DNA of 64,000 bases. It comes from JAVVSK01 sp036654235. GTDB taxonomy: Bacteria; Bacillota; Clostridia; Christensenellales; CAG-138. Positions 37,055 to 45,644 of the stretch are shown piece after piece (the first letter of the stretch is position 1; each line of letters starts with the position of its first letter). Below the pieces are notes generated by a model that saw nothing but the letters and a program-made list of their open reading frames with translations, was not told the DNA's origin and did not search any database. Where the stretch lies: assembly GCA_036654235.1 (NCBI GenBank), contig JAVVSK010000001.1:62001-126000 (forward strand), read 5' to 3'. The position numbers and the translations under genes are program-made.

Positions 37055-37084
37055 TGCATTTTAGCACTACTTTGCATTTTAGCA
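37055..37084. repeat. 12-bp direct repeats upstream of the subtilase gene
   Basis: TGCATTTTAGCA occurs at 37055-37066 and again at 37073-37084, 18 bp apart. The pair lies about 115 bp upstream of the subtilase start and 120 bp upstream of the divergent gene, where an operator would be expected. No regulator is known. Confidence 0.4.
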
Positions 37085-37169
37085 TCTTTTTTTAATTGAT
37101 TCAAGTTGATTTTCAAGGGGAATTTTAGTTATAAAGTGCGCTAATTCGGGCATTTTACGGTTTTTGCGC

Positions 37170-37198
37170 TTGAAAAAAAACGTTTAAAGTTATACAAT
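37170..37198 (+). promoter_or_regulatory. Promoter giving an apparently leaderless mRNA
   Basis: TTGAAA (37170-37175), 17-nt spacer, TACAAT (37193-37198). The expected start, 6-7 nt downstream, falls on or just before the ATG at 37206, and no Shine-Dalgarno sequence is present. Confidence 0.55.
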
Positions 37199-37205
37199 CT
37201 ATAAT

Positions 37206-38018
37206 ATGAGAATAGGAATTTCAACGGCATCTCTCTTTGCCAGGGACTATGCTGAAAATACTTTGGATATAATTAAAAACGACGTAGGAACTTCCTTCGC
37301 CGAAGTTTTTTTAAACACTTTTTCAGAGTATACTCCCGAATTTTTTGATATGTTAAAAGGGAGACTCGATTCGTTAAATATGACAGTCCATTCCTTACAT
37401 CCTCAGGGAACGCAGTTCGAACCGGCGCTCTTCTCAATTTACGAAAGGGCGCGCTCGGATGCGAAAGCGACGTTTTTGAGGATACTTTCGGGTATGCGAA
37501 AGATAGGGGCAAATATATATGTCTTTCATGGTCCGTCGACTATGGGCGGAATTGCAAAAAACCTTTCTTTTAATAGAGTAGGTCCGATAATGCATGAGCT
37601 TTGCGATATGGCGGCAAATTTTGGAGTTAATATTGCTTTAGAAAACGTTAGCTGGTGCCTATTTAAGGAGCCCGATTTTGCTGAACGGATATTGAATGCC
37701 GCTAATACCGATAATCTTAGATTTACGCTCGATATAAAGCAGGCTATGCGCTCCGGGCATTCGCCTTTTGAATACTTGAAGGTAATGAATGAACGCCTTA
37801 TAAACGTTCATATTTGCGATTATAAAATCATTGATAAAAAAATATCCTTGTGTATGCCCGGTATGGGTGAGTTCGATTTTAGTATGCTCTTTTCCACGCT
37901 GGACTCTATTCAGTATTCGGGCAATTTGTTCATAGAGGTATACAGCGATATGTATGACAACATTTCGGAGCTTAAACGTTCATATGATTCTATGAACAAC
38001 CTTCTTTATCGATTATGA
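37206..38018 (+). CDS. Sugar phosphate isomerase/epimerase-like TIM-barrel protein
   Basis: 270 residues of the xylose isomerase-like / AP endonuclease 2 TIM-barrel type. Seen: an N-terminal strand MRIGISTASLF, the metal-ligand-like VHSLHPQG, VFHGPS, ALENVSW, FTLDIKQA, VHICDY and a late FIEVYSDMY. The spacing of His and Glu residues fits the divalent-metal site of this superfamily. The substrate is unknown; sugar or inositol isomerases, endonuclease IV-like enzymes and hydroxypyruvate isomerase share the fold. Its 3' end overlaps the convergent gene by 29 nt. It has no Shine-Dalgarno sequence and may be leaderless. Confidence 0.78.
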   Translation: MRIGISTASLFARDYAENTLDIIKNDVGTSFAEVFLNTFSEYTPEFFDMLKGRLDSLNMTVHSLHPQGTQFEPALFSIYERARSDAKATFLRILSGMRKIGANIYVFHGPSTMGGIAKNLSFNRVGPIMHELCDMAANFGVNIALENVSWCLFKEPDFAERILNAANTDNLRFTLDIKQAMRSGHSPFEYLKVMNERLINVHICDYKIIDKKISLCMPGMGEFDFSMLFSTLDSIQYSGNLFIEVYSDMYDNISELKRSYDSMNNLLYRL

Positions 38019-38460
38019 GCTTTTCCGCCCATTCTTCGTCGGGCGACTCTATAACGATAAAAGGCGAACTCCCATTTTCATATGGAAAAAGATATATGTT
38101 TGGACCTTTCCTAAGCTCGCCAGCTATGACGTGAGCGTAAAAAAGCCCATACGGAGTATAACCGTCCTTATAAACAAGAACGGTCGTTATTCCATAGTCT
38201 TGTTCAAGCAGGACCTCGTAATGAGCTTCCTTTTTTATTGGTATTTTCAGTATATCCGTTTTACCGGAATCGTCCGTATATGCTGTTAGGTTAAGCTCCG
38301 GTATATATACCCGCGCGCCTTTTATCGGAGCATTCGAAAACCCGTCCAAAACGGTAACGCGCATATAGCCCTCGGGTCGAAATATGCATTTTTCAATAAC
38401 TATCGCGGTTATCGCGAGAACAACCGCAATTATGCAAAGCGCAAATCTTTTTTTATCCAT
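37990..38460 (-). CDS. Membrane-anchored protein with carboxypeptidase-regulatory-like domain
   Basis: 156 residues from ATG 38460 (AAGGTG 8 nt upstream; an earlier in-frame start lies upstream of that site). One N-terminal membrane helix (about 7-22, ALCIIAVVLAITAIVI), then an outside domain with VTVLDGFSNAPIKGARVYIPEL and YTDDSGKTDIL, the pattern of a CarboxypepD_reg-like beta-sandwich. It probably sits on the outer face of the membrane. The function is unknown. Confidence 0.65.
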   Translation of the reverse strand: MDKKRFALCIIAVVLAITAIVIEKCIFRPEGYMRVTVLDGFSNAPIKGARVYIPELNLTAYTDDSGKTDILKIPIKKEAHYEVLLEQDYGITTVLVYKDGYTPYGLFYAHVIAGELRKGPNIYLFPYENGSSPFIVIESPDEEWAEKLIIDKEGCS

Positions 38461-38563
38461 ATAAATCACCTTACTTAACAAAGATTTTACTTTATTCTAT
38501 TAGCAAAGTACGGTTTAATGTGATACAATTGGATAAGATGTTTTGATGTGAGAGGTGTGGTAA

Positions 38564-39970
38564 ATGGAAAACTTTGACTCATTGCGAATTTCACTTGATT
38601 TTAATAATATGATGACCGAAAATGTAGGGGAAAACGGTATTTCAAAGAAAGAGCTTGATGCTTACATTCCATATTGTGTTAAGGCGATTTCGAATATGAA
38701 GTTAAAGCGCAATTCAATGAAATGGCGCGAACTTCCCTATAATCAGGATGAAATTGTTAAGGACATCAAGAAAACGGCGAAAATTATCCGAAGCAATTAT
38801 AAAAGCTTCGTAGTATTGGGTATAGGCGGAAGTGCGCTGGGACCTATCGCTGTGCAACAGGCGCTAAACCATCTGCATTTTAATGAGATGGAAGACGGGG
38901 TGCGCAATGCGCCAAAGTTCTATGTTGAGGATAATATAGACCCCGAACGAATGGCGGCGCTTTTTGATGTCGTTAACCCCGAAACCGCAATGTTTAACTG
39001 TATAACGAAGTCGGGAAGTACGGCGGAAACTATGTCTCAGCTAATGATAGTTACTGATGTTTTGAAAAATAAATTTGGCAAAAAAATCAATGAACATCTG
39101 ATTGCGACTACGGATACAGACAAGGGAAACCTTATTAAAATAGCAAGACGAGAAAACTTAAAAACTTTTTTCGTACCGGACGGGGTAGGAGGGCGCTTTA
39201 GCGAGCTTTGTCCCGTCGGTCTTTTACCGGCGGCGGTTTGCGGCATAAATATAGACTTTATGTTAGAGGGCGCGAGGTTTATGAGCTCCCTTTGTGAAAA
39301 TGACGATGTTTATAAGAATCCAGCCTGCATGATCGCGGTTTTACAGTTTCTCGCAATGAAAAAAGGCGCAAATATAAGTGTCATGATGCCGTATGCGGAT
39401 TCGCTAAAATATATGGCAGATTGGTATGCTCAGCTTTGGGCGGAGTCTCTCGGAAAGCGCTACGATAATGATAAAAAAATTGTAAACTATGGGCAAACTC
39501 CCGTGAAAGCCTTAGGCGTTACTGATCAGCATTCGCAAGTGCAACTTTATACCGAAGGTCCGTTTGATAAGGTTATAACTTTTCTCGCTGTACAAAAATT
39601 TAGGGAAACCGTACTTATTCCGCATGAATATTCGGATATTGAGGATGTTTCGTTTTTGGGCGGTCATACTTTGAATGAGCTTATAACTACGGAACTTAGG
39701 GCGACCGAATATGCTATCAAAAAAAGCGGGCATATGAATATGACTATAAATATTCCCGTTGTAAACGCTTTTACGATAGGAGAGCTTTTGCTTTTATTTG
39801 AGTTATCGACGGCATTTGCGGGTGAGCTTTTAAACATAGACGCTTTCAATCAGCCCGGGGTAGAGGAGGGAAAGAACGCAACATATGCTCTCTTTGATAA
39901 ACGCGGGTATGAGAAAATAAAAGCTTCTCTTGAGGGAGTTTTTGAAAAGGATGGGCGTTATATAATTTAA
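38564..39970 (+). CDS. pgi: Glucose-6-phosphate isomerase
   Basis: 468 residues, the shorter bacterial form. Seen: VLGIGGSALGPIAVQQAL, the SIS-type phosphate-binding TKSGSTAETM, GGRFSELCPVGLLPAA and DQHSQVQLYTEGP, and a C-terminal QPGVEEGKN. Interconverts glucose-6-phosphate and fructose-6-phosphate in glycolysis. GAGAGGTGTGG precedes the ATG; the promoter is probably near TACAAT at 38524, with a poor -35. Confidence 0.97.
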   Translation: MENFDSLRISLDFNNMMTENVGENGISKKELDAYIPYCVKAISNMKLKRNSMKWRELPYNQDEIVKDIKKTAKIIRSNYKSFVVLGIGGSALGPIAVQQALNHLHFNEMEDGVRNAPKFYVEDNIDPERMAALFDVVNPETAMFNCITKSGSTAETMSQLMIVTDVLKNKFGKKINEHLIATTDTDKGNLIKIARRENLKTFFVPDGVGGRFSELCPVGLLPAAVCGINIDFMLEGARFMSSLCENDDVYKNPACMIAVLQFLAMKKGANISVMMPYADSLKYMADWYAQLWAESLGKRYDNDKKIVNYGQTPVKALGVTDQHSQVQLYTEGPFDKVITFLAVQKFRETVLIPHEYSDIEDVSFLGGHTLNELITTELRATEYAIKKSGHMNMTINIPVVNAFTIGELLLLFELSTAFAGELLNIDAFNQPGVEEGKNATYALFDKRGYEKIKASLEGVFEKDGRYII

Positions 39971-39978
39971 GGAGAAGT

Positions 39979-40965
39979 ATGAGGTATAGACCGTTTTTAG
40001 AGTTAATGCTTTTTGTTATACTCGTATTTTGTTCATGTGCGCCTGCTGATCCATCGAACTCGCCTTCCTCTTTGCCTGAGATTACCCCAAAAAGGAACGA
40101 AGTAGATTCGCTTATGGCGCTAATAATAGAGGATACGGGCGATACTGACGCATATCTTGCGATGCATGGTTTTTTACGTACCGCCGAAAGTTTCGGCGTT
40201 CCCGTAAGACTATATAGGGTGAATCCGAACGATTCCGCTATAACTCAAGCGCAGACTGCTTATGCGGATGGATGCGTTGTATTTTGTATAACCAACCCGG
40301 GGGCAAAGAATAACGACGCTATAGCGTACCTTAACGAGCGCAAAGTTTCAGTTGTAACTTTGTTTGATTCGGCGGACTCTGTAAATTATTCGGTTTCAGT
40401 GGATAATAAAGATTATACGGAGGATTGTGCGCGTTCATTAGGTGATAGACTTAGGGCGCGTAGTCTTACCGGTGGAACCATATTGATTTATTCTTTTGGC
40501 AATGGGAATGGCGGATTTTCAGAGGCTGTCTCTAAATATTATCCTGAATTTTCCGTAAAGGGATTGACGAGAAAAGCGGCGAACGATACAGCCGCCTTGA
40601 CGGAGCTTACCGCGTACATTAAAGCCAACCCCGATATAGTTGGGATTTATGTTTCGGAGAGGGAAAACGTTCATATAATGATGAGCGCAATATCAAACGC
40701 AGGAATTAAGGATAAGGTGTCGGTCATAGGAACGGGGCTGTCCGAAAAAAACATAGAACTGTTCGAAAAAGGACTTTATGCCCTTTCGATAATTCCAAAT
40801 TATGAAGCTGGAGCTAATGCGGCTACCCTATGTTATAAGCTTATGCGCGGCGAAAACGATAAGAACGCTATCGTTCTCAATAGGCACATAGTATATGAAG
40901 CGACTTTAGAAAAATATAAAACGCTGTTTGACCAATGCATCGATTGGTTCGGCATCGGGAAATGA
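39979..40965 (+). CDS. Periplasmic-binding-protein-like lipoprotein
   Basis: 328 residues. A lipobox (VFCSC) follows a hydrophobic N-terminus, so Cys20 is probably lipidated and the protein sits on the outer membrane face. The body has the type I periplasmic fold of sugar-binding proteins (LacI-like/Peripla_BP_4): MALIIEDTGDTDAYLAM, FCITNPG, VVTLFDSADSVNYSVSVDN, GGTILIYSFGNG, DIVGIYVSERE and VSVIGTGLSEKN. GGAG lies just upstream. No ABC transporter genes are nearby, so it may sense rather than import. The ligand is unknown. Confidence 0.75.
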   Translation: MRYRPFLELMLFVILVFCSCAPADPSNSPSSLPEITPKRNEVDSLMALIIEDTGDTDAYLAMHGFLRTAESFGVPVRLYRVNPNDSAITQAQTAYADGCVVFCITNPGAKNNDAIAYLNERKVSVVTLFDSADSVNYSVSVDNKDYTEDCARSLGDRLRARSLTGGTILIYSFGNGNGGFSEAVSKYYPEFSVKGLTRKAANDTAALTELTAYIKANPDIVGIYVSERENVHIMMSAISNAGIKDKVSVIGTGLSEKNIELFEKGLYALSIIPNYEAGANAATLCYKLMRGENDKNAIVLNRHIVYEATLEKYKTLFDQCIDWFGIGK

Positions 40966-40975
40966 TAGGTTTTGC

Positions 40976-42154
40976 GTGAAGGTTATTGATAAAAAACTTC
41001 TGCATCACTTGGATTATGTTACTATTATAGTGGTGCTTGCGCTATTTTTCATAGGAATAATGAGCATCGCCAGTATAATGGCTTCGCCATTTTCGGGTAC
41101 GGAGCAGAACGTAAGCGACTATGTTGAAAAGCTCAATTTGGATTATGTTGAAAAACAGTTGGTAAATTTTGCCGTTGGTCTTGCCGGGCTTATCGTTGCT
41201 TTGGTTGTAGATTATCAGCTTTATAAAAGCATAATAAAATTTTTGTATGCTGGGATAGTTGGGCTTCTCATCGTTTTGGTTATTCTCGGAAAAACTTCGC
41301 GCGGTGTCGCAGGTTGGTTTATGTTGGAGAGCCTTGAGCGAGCGATTCAGCCCGCTGAGCTTTGTAAAATTGTACTTATAATTGCTTTTGCGACGATTAT
41401 AAGTAAGGCTATAGCGAAAGATGGGAAAATAAAAAGGTTTAAAGATATAGCTATAGTACTATCAGTTTCGGCGTTGCCGACCTTTCTCGTCATAATTCAA
41501 CCTGATTTCGGAACCGCCTTCGTTTTTATTTGCATATTAGTTTGCGTTTTATTCGTTGCCGGAATCTCATGGAAATATATATTGGGAGCCGCAGTTTTGA
41601 CTGGGGGCGGTGCGCCGCTCATATATGCTTTACTCGAGAAAACGCAGCAAGAGCGTATTGATGTTTTTCTTAATCCCGCTTTAGCCGATCCGTTGGGTAA
41701 TGGTTATAACGTAATACAATCGAAACTCTCAATAGGTTCCGGACAGCTGACGGGGAAGGGATATTTTACGAGCGAAACCTTAGCGCAGTTAAAATTTGTT
41801 CCTGAGAGACATACGGATTTTATATTCTCGGGCATTGTTGAAGCTATCGGTTTTATAGGTGGAACCGTAATAATACTATTGTATTTTATTTTAATATTCA
41901 GATGGCTCTATATCGGCTTAAAGGCGGGTGATGCATTCGGAATGTGTATATCTGTGGGGGTTATGGCTATGCTCTTAGCCCACGTTTTTGAAAACATAGG
42001 TATGACGATGGGGCTTACTCCCGTTACCGGGATTCCCCTTCCTTTTATAAGTTATGGGGGTTCAAACCTACTTACGAATATGATAGCCGTTGGCATGGTG
42101 CTAAATGTATATATGCGACGACCGCAGCGATACAGCGCATTTAGGCGCGTTTAA
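40976..42154 (+). CDS. rodA: SEDS-family glycosyltransferase (RodA/FtsW)
   Basis: 392 residues from GTG 40976 with ATAGG upstream; an earlier ATG lies inside the preceding gene. About ten membrane helices. SEDS signatures: IQPAELCKI (usual form QPSEFxK), IIQPDFGTAFVF, GNGYNVIQSKLSIGSG and the C-terminal PFISYGGSNLL. These enzymes polymerise peptidoglycan together with a class B PBP. RodA (elongation) is more likely than FtsW because no division genes are near. Confidence 0.88.
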   Translation: MKVIDKKLLHHLDYVTIIVVLALFFIGIMSIASIMASPFSGTEQNVSDYVEKLNLDYVEKQLVNFAVGLAGLIVALVVDYQLYKSIIKFLYAGIVGLLIVLVILGKTSRGVAGWFMLESLERAIQPAELCKIVLIIAFATIISKAIAKDGKIKRFKDIAIVLSVSALPTFLVIIQPDFGTAFVFICILVCVLFVAGISWKYILGAAVLTGGGAPLIYALLEKTQQERIDVFLNPALADPLGNGYNVIQSKLSIGSGQLTGKGYFTSETLAQLKFVPERHTDFIFSGIVEAIGFIGGTVIILLYFILIFRWLYIGLKAGDAFGMCISVGVMAMLLAHVFENIGMTMGLTPVTGIPLPFISYGGSNLLTNMIAVGMVLNVYMRRPQRYSAFRRV

Positions 42155-42193
42155 AAAGTAAAATAAGCGAAAACTGTTTTGTACTTGATTTTT

Positions 42194-42220
42194 GAGCGGC
42201 TTTAGCGGTCGCTCTTTTTT
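42194..42220 (+). terminator. Rho-independent terminator after rodA
   Basis: GAGCG / CGCTC stem with a GCTTTAGC-type loop, then TTTTTT (42215-42220). Confidence 0.8.
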
Positions 42221-42302
42221 GAATCGGGAAAAGAAAGCCATACACGGAAATTTTTTTCATCAATTATCCATGCGTCCCACTTGACATTGTTTATCAAATC
42301 TC

Positions 42303-42331
42303 TTGAAAAATAAGAGAATTTCTGTTAATAT
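42303..42331 (+). promoter_or_regulatory. Promoter of rsmD-coaD
   Basis: TTGAAA (42303-42308), 17-nt spacer, TAATAT (42326-42331). A perfect TTGACA at 42281 has no -10 at the right distance. Confidence 0.5.
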
Positions 42332-42368
42332 TTATTATAATGGTAAATATAAAACGTGGAGGAAGATT

Positions 42369-42920
42369 TTGCGAATAATAGCCGGAGAAGCGAGAGGCAG
42401 ACAACTTGTCTCTCCAAAGGGACTTAAAACTCGTCCCACCCTTGATAGGGTTAAGGAATCTTTATTTGGTATAATTCAGTTTGATCTGTATGGAACAAGG
42501 TTTTTAGATCTGTTTTCGGGTTCGGGAGGAATAGGATTGGAGGCATTGTCACGCGGGGCTGCATTTTGTACTTTTGTCGATTCCGATCAGGAAACAGCGG
42601 CTTGCGTTAGAAAAAACATAGACCTTTGTGGATTTAAAAATCGTTCTTCCCTTAGAGTAGAAGATTTTTCATCTGCTCTCGTCGCTCTTCATCATATGCG
42701 GCTTGATTTTGATATTATATTTTTAGATCCGCCGTACAAAAGTGGATTTTACGAAATGGTGACTTCACTATTGATCTCATATAAACTTTTACGTGAGGGC
42801 GGCACAGTAATAGCCGAACATCTTTATGCGAGACCGCCAAAGGTTGATCCGTCGCTTACTTTGTTTGATACGAGAAAATATGGAGACGTTGGGATTTCTT
42901 TTTACAGGGAGGGACTTTAA
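42369..42920 (+). CDS. rsmD: 16S rRNA (guanine966-N2)-methyltransferase
   Basis: 183 residues from TTG 42369: GGAGG (42358-42362) lies 6 nt upstream and homologues begin at RIIAGEARGRQL. Signatures: KTRPTLDRVKESLF, FLDLFSGSGGIGLEALSRGA (SAM site) and the catalytic DPPYKSG. Methylates G966 of 16S rRNA in the small subunit. The stop abuts coaD, the normal partner. Confidence 0.95.
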   Translation: MRIIAGEARGRQLVSPKGLKTRPTLDRVKESLFGIIQFDLYGTRFLDLFSGSGGIGLEALSRGAAFCTFVDSDQETAACVRKNIDLCGFKNRSSLRVEDFSSALVALHHMRLDFDIIFLDPPYKSGFYEMVTSLLISYKLLREGGTVIAEHLYARPPKVDPSLTLFDTRKYGDVGISFYREGL

Positions 42921-43406
42921 ATGAGTAAGGTTATTTTCCCGGGGAGCTTCGATCCTTTTACGGTAGCTCATGCCGATATTCTTTTTAGGGCTGCTAAACT
43001 ATTCGACAAGATTTATGTGGCAATTTTAAATAATGATGCAAAAAAGCCATTCTTTTCATTAAAAGAACGTGAAACTTTTATAGCAAAGACTCTGGGAGAA
43101 CTAAAAAACATAGAAATTTTAAGCTTTTCGGGTCTTTTGGTGGATATATATCAGCGTTTAAACGCTGATGCCGTTTTGCGTGGACTCAGGGATTCTCGGG
43201 ACTATTTATATGAATGCGATATGGCGGCGGCGAATAAACATCTATATCCGAACATCGATGTTATCTTTTTACAATCGCGCACAGAGCTTGCTTATATAAG
43301 CTCGTCACTGGTAAAAAGCATAGGAACGTTCGGAGGATCGTTGTCGGGGTTAGTCCCCGATGTAAATATCAACTATATAAGCGGGAGGTTAAAGAATGAT
43401 GAATGA
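42921..43406 (+). CDS. coaD: Phosphopantetheine adenylyltransferase
   Basis: 161 residues. Adds AMP to 4'-phosphopantetheine, giving dephospho-CoA. The nucleotidyltransferase motif reads GSFDPFTVAH, so the usual T-x-G-H Gly is Ala; the second motif is AYISSSLVKSI and VLRGLRDSRDYLYE is typical. GGAGGG precedes the ATG. rsmD-coaD-ylbJ is a common Firmicutes order. The Gly-to-Ala change is mild and probably tolerated. Confidence 0.95.
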   Translation: MSKVIFPGSFDPFTVAHADILFRAAKLFDKIYVAILNNDAKKPFFSLKERETFIAKTLGELKNIEILSFSGLLVDIYQRLNADAVLRGLRDSRDYLYECDMAAANKHLYPNIDVIFLQSRTELAYISSSLVKSIGTFGGSLSGLVPDVNINYISGRLKNDE

Positions 43407-44190
43407 GAACAGGGAAAATCTTCAAATCTATGGCATAATACGAAAGATAGAACAGACTATTGAGGAAAGCCCAAAGGCGAAGCTTGGCGGGGCGGGAAAG
43501 CGAATAGTAGATGTCGAGATTCTATTCGATCTTTTAGGGGATTTAAAGGTGAGCGTTCCGGACGATATTAGGAGGGCGAACAATATTCTTTCTGAGGCAG
43601 ATACTGTTTTATTTGCAGCGGACGAGCGCGCGCGCGTCGTTATAGACGGTGCGGAGCGCAGGGCATCATTAACTATAGATAAAGCGACGGCAAAATCAGA
43701 ACGCGTTTTACAGGAATCTTACGATGAGTTTGAGAAGCGCGTCAGCGGGAATCAAATATATTTAGAAGCGCAAAAGCGCTCCCGTGTTATAATTAAAAAG
43801 GCTGAGCTTAATGCCGAGACTATCATTGACGACGCAAAACGCTTTGGGGATAAGCTTTTAGGGGATATATATGCGAATTTGAGCGCATATCAAAGGATGG
43901 TGACGGAAAGCCGTCAAAATTTTTCGATAGAAACACGCGATCCGCGTCCCGACGATGAAGGTATCCAGCCGACTGCGTTGCAGCCGGAAGAAAAGGTTAA
44001 CGATGGAATTTATGACGATGATTTACCGGAGAACGATTTAAAAGAGCACAAAGAAAATATTTTCACAAGCTTTATAAACCGTATTAAGGATAGGCTTTCT
44101 TTACAGGATGATGAGGATGAGGAATATTTGGATATTGATGAAGAACCGGAAAAGCCGGAAAACGAGCAAAAACAAAATCCCGAGAATTAA
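43396..44190 (+). CDS. Coiled-coil protein downstream of coaD
   Basis: 264 residues. About residues 5-55 are a short helical domain (IIRKIEQTIEESPKA, VEILFDLLGDL), residues 60-175 a long Ala/Glu/Arg-rich helix of the ATP synthase b-subunit or DivIVA-like type (AERRASLTIDKATAKSERVL, YLEAQKRSRVIIKKAELNAE), and the last 90 residues are acidic and disordered (DDEDEEYLDIDEEPE). No signal peptide or membrane helix. Related proteins occur after coaD in other Clostridia, but I know of no function. It overlaps coaD by 11 nt and shares its stop (TTAA) with the convergent ylbJ. Confidence 0.7.
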   Translation: MMNENRENLQIYGIIRKIEQTIEESPKAKLGGAGKRIVDVEILFDLLGDLKVSVPDDIRRANNILSEADTVLFAADERARVVIDGAERRASLTIDKATAKSERVLQESYDEFEKRVSGNQIYLEAQKRSRVIIKKAELNAETIIDDAKRFGDKLLGDIYANLSAYQRMVTESRQNFSIETRDPRPDDEGIQPTALQPEEKVNDGIYDDDLPENDLKEHKENIFTSFINRIKDRLSLQDDEDEEYLDIDEEPEKPENEQKQNPEN

Positions 44191-45236
44191 CGTTTTCTCC
44201 TCGTAAAAGCGAACAGCGCGACAGCACCGAGCGGAGCTAAAAGAGAAACGGCTATCGCACCAATGCTTATCGCGTTGTTCACTAATTTTTCCGTCGAAAT
44301 CGGTTCAAACACGGCACCATCAATATTGAAAATAATTGACGCTAAATAACAAATGCATCCGGACAGTATAGCTTGAAACAGCTTTGTTAACATGTATTTA
44401 ATCGGATGTATCCTAAGAAAATTGCGGGACTGCATAAATATACATATTCCGCCGAATGATATCAATGCGCAGGCGATCGAGGCGGTGATAGAAAGGCTAA
44501 CTCCGCTTACGTTAGCGAGTTCGTTTATGCCGTTAGTAACTTCGAAAACGCCTAATATCAAGGCATGTGCGAGGGTTTCATTTATTCCGATAAGGGTTAG
44601 AGGGCGCGCAATTAGGTCTACTATTCCCGCATGTTCAAGTACGGTTAAGAATACCATAAAAAAAACTATCGTTCCACAGATAAAAAGCATTGAAGTAAAT
44701 CCGCGCTTTATTCCTTCCCCTAAAGTGCTTAAAAAGCCGGTTTTTTCTTCGCTCTTGAGGACGGAAAAAGAATTTTGATTTGGAGTATCGTTTTTAAAAA
44801 TAAGTCTTATAAATACGAGAGTTAATATCGCTCCGAGATAATGTCCTATCGCTATCGGAATAGCGCATTCGACGTTTGAAAGCACACTATATGACAGAGC
44901 TCCTAGTATAAACATCGGGCTTATTAGATTTAGTGCGGCGGCTTTATAATCTTTAAGATTTGATTCGCCGTAAAACATACTTGAGAGTCTTGCCCCCGAG
45001 GGCGCGCCAGAAACTGCAGATAATAAAAATACGGTACCAGATAAAAATCGTTTATTCTTAAAGTTTATATTTTCCGTAATGATGTAGCTGCATACAAAAA
45101 ACGGAAATAAAGCTGGCATAACTGTAGTAGACCAAATTTGAAAACCGTCCTTTGCCGCTTGCATTGCCGGGGCATAAAACAATATCAGCATAGTCAATAT
45201 ACAAAACATTGCTATTAAAATTATTTTATTTTTCAT
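44187..45236 (-). CDS. ylbJ: Sporulation integral membrane protein YlbJ
   Basis: 349 residues with about eight membrane helices. It has FQIWSTTVMPALFPFFVCSY and the SGAPSGARLSSMFY segment, then a Gate-domain (nucleoside-recognition type) half with INELANVSGVSL. YlbJ is required in Bacillus sporulation and coat or cortex formation; here it suggests descent from a spore-forming lineage but does not prove the organism makes spores. AGGAGG lies 6 nt before the ATG. Confidence 0.88.
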   Translation of the reverse strand: MKNKIILIAMFCILTMLILFYAPAMQAAKDGFQIWSTTVMPALFPFFVCSYIITENINFKNKRFLSGTVFLLSAVSGAPSGARLSSMFYGESNLKDYKAAALNLISPMFILGALSYSVLSNVECAIPIAIGHYLGAILTLVFIRLIFKNDTPNQNSFSVLKSEEKTGFLSTLGEGIKRGFTSMLFICGTIVFFMVFLTVLEHAGIVDLIARPLTLIGINETLAHALILGVFEVTNGINELANVSGVSLSITASIACALISFGGICIFMQSRNFLRIHPIKYMLTKLFQAILSGCICYLASIIFNIDGAVFEPISTEKLVNNAISIGAIAVSLLAPLGAVALFAFTRRKR

Positions 45237-45300
45237 ACCCTACCTCCTATGATCTTCATAAATGTTTATTCAAAAAAATAAAAATTACGCTTTGAAACTA

Positions 45301-45329
45301 TTGACAAAGACTAAAAAAGCTATTAAACT
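45301..45329 (+). promoter_or_regulatory. Promoter of the ileS T-box transcript
   Basis: Perfect TTGACA (45301-45306), 17-nt spacer, TAAACT (45324-45329). Start expected near 45336. Confidence 0.6.
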
Positions 45330-45335
45330 AAGCTT

Positions 45336-45630
45336 AATATTGTAAAACTGTGATTGGGATAGTCCGTAGCCTATGGTCGCCATCAGCGAGCCGCGGTTTT
45401 TGGTGTAAGCGCGGCGGGTTTTGATCGGTTTCGGTATCACCCATGAGTGTTGTGGTGAATATTTATGCGTATATTGCATATTTTTTTGTAATCATGACCG
45501 CGTTCCTCGCGTTATAGAGGATTAGCGTTTTTATAACGCTTTTTTGAGAGGACTTTTATGGTCAACTCGGGTGGTACCGCGCAATTGCTTGCGTCCCGAC
45601 GGATGGGACTGCAAGCTATTTTTATTTTTA
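45336..45630 (+). promoter_or_regulatory. Isoleucine T-box riboswitch
   Basis: The T-box core AACTCGGGTGGTACCGCG lies at 45564-45581. The terminator stem is GCTTGC-GTCCC (45587-45597) with GGGAC-T-GCAAGC (45605-45616), followed by a T-rich tract. The specifier triplet is ATC (45436-45438, in GGTATCACC), an isoleucine codon. Uncharged tRNA-Ile should pair there and with the T box to stabilise the antiterminator and turn on ileS. The stem I base lies near 45345. Confidence 0.9.
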
Positions 45631-45644
45631 GGGGGTCAATTAGA

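Noticed and set aside
45558..45644. Upstream in-frame extension of ileS
   Set aside because: It covers the T-box core and terminator; the ATG at 45645 has a GGGGG site and matches IleS N-termini.
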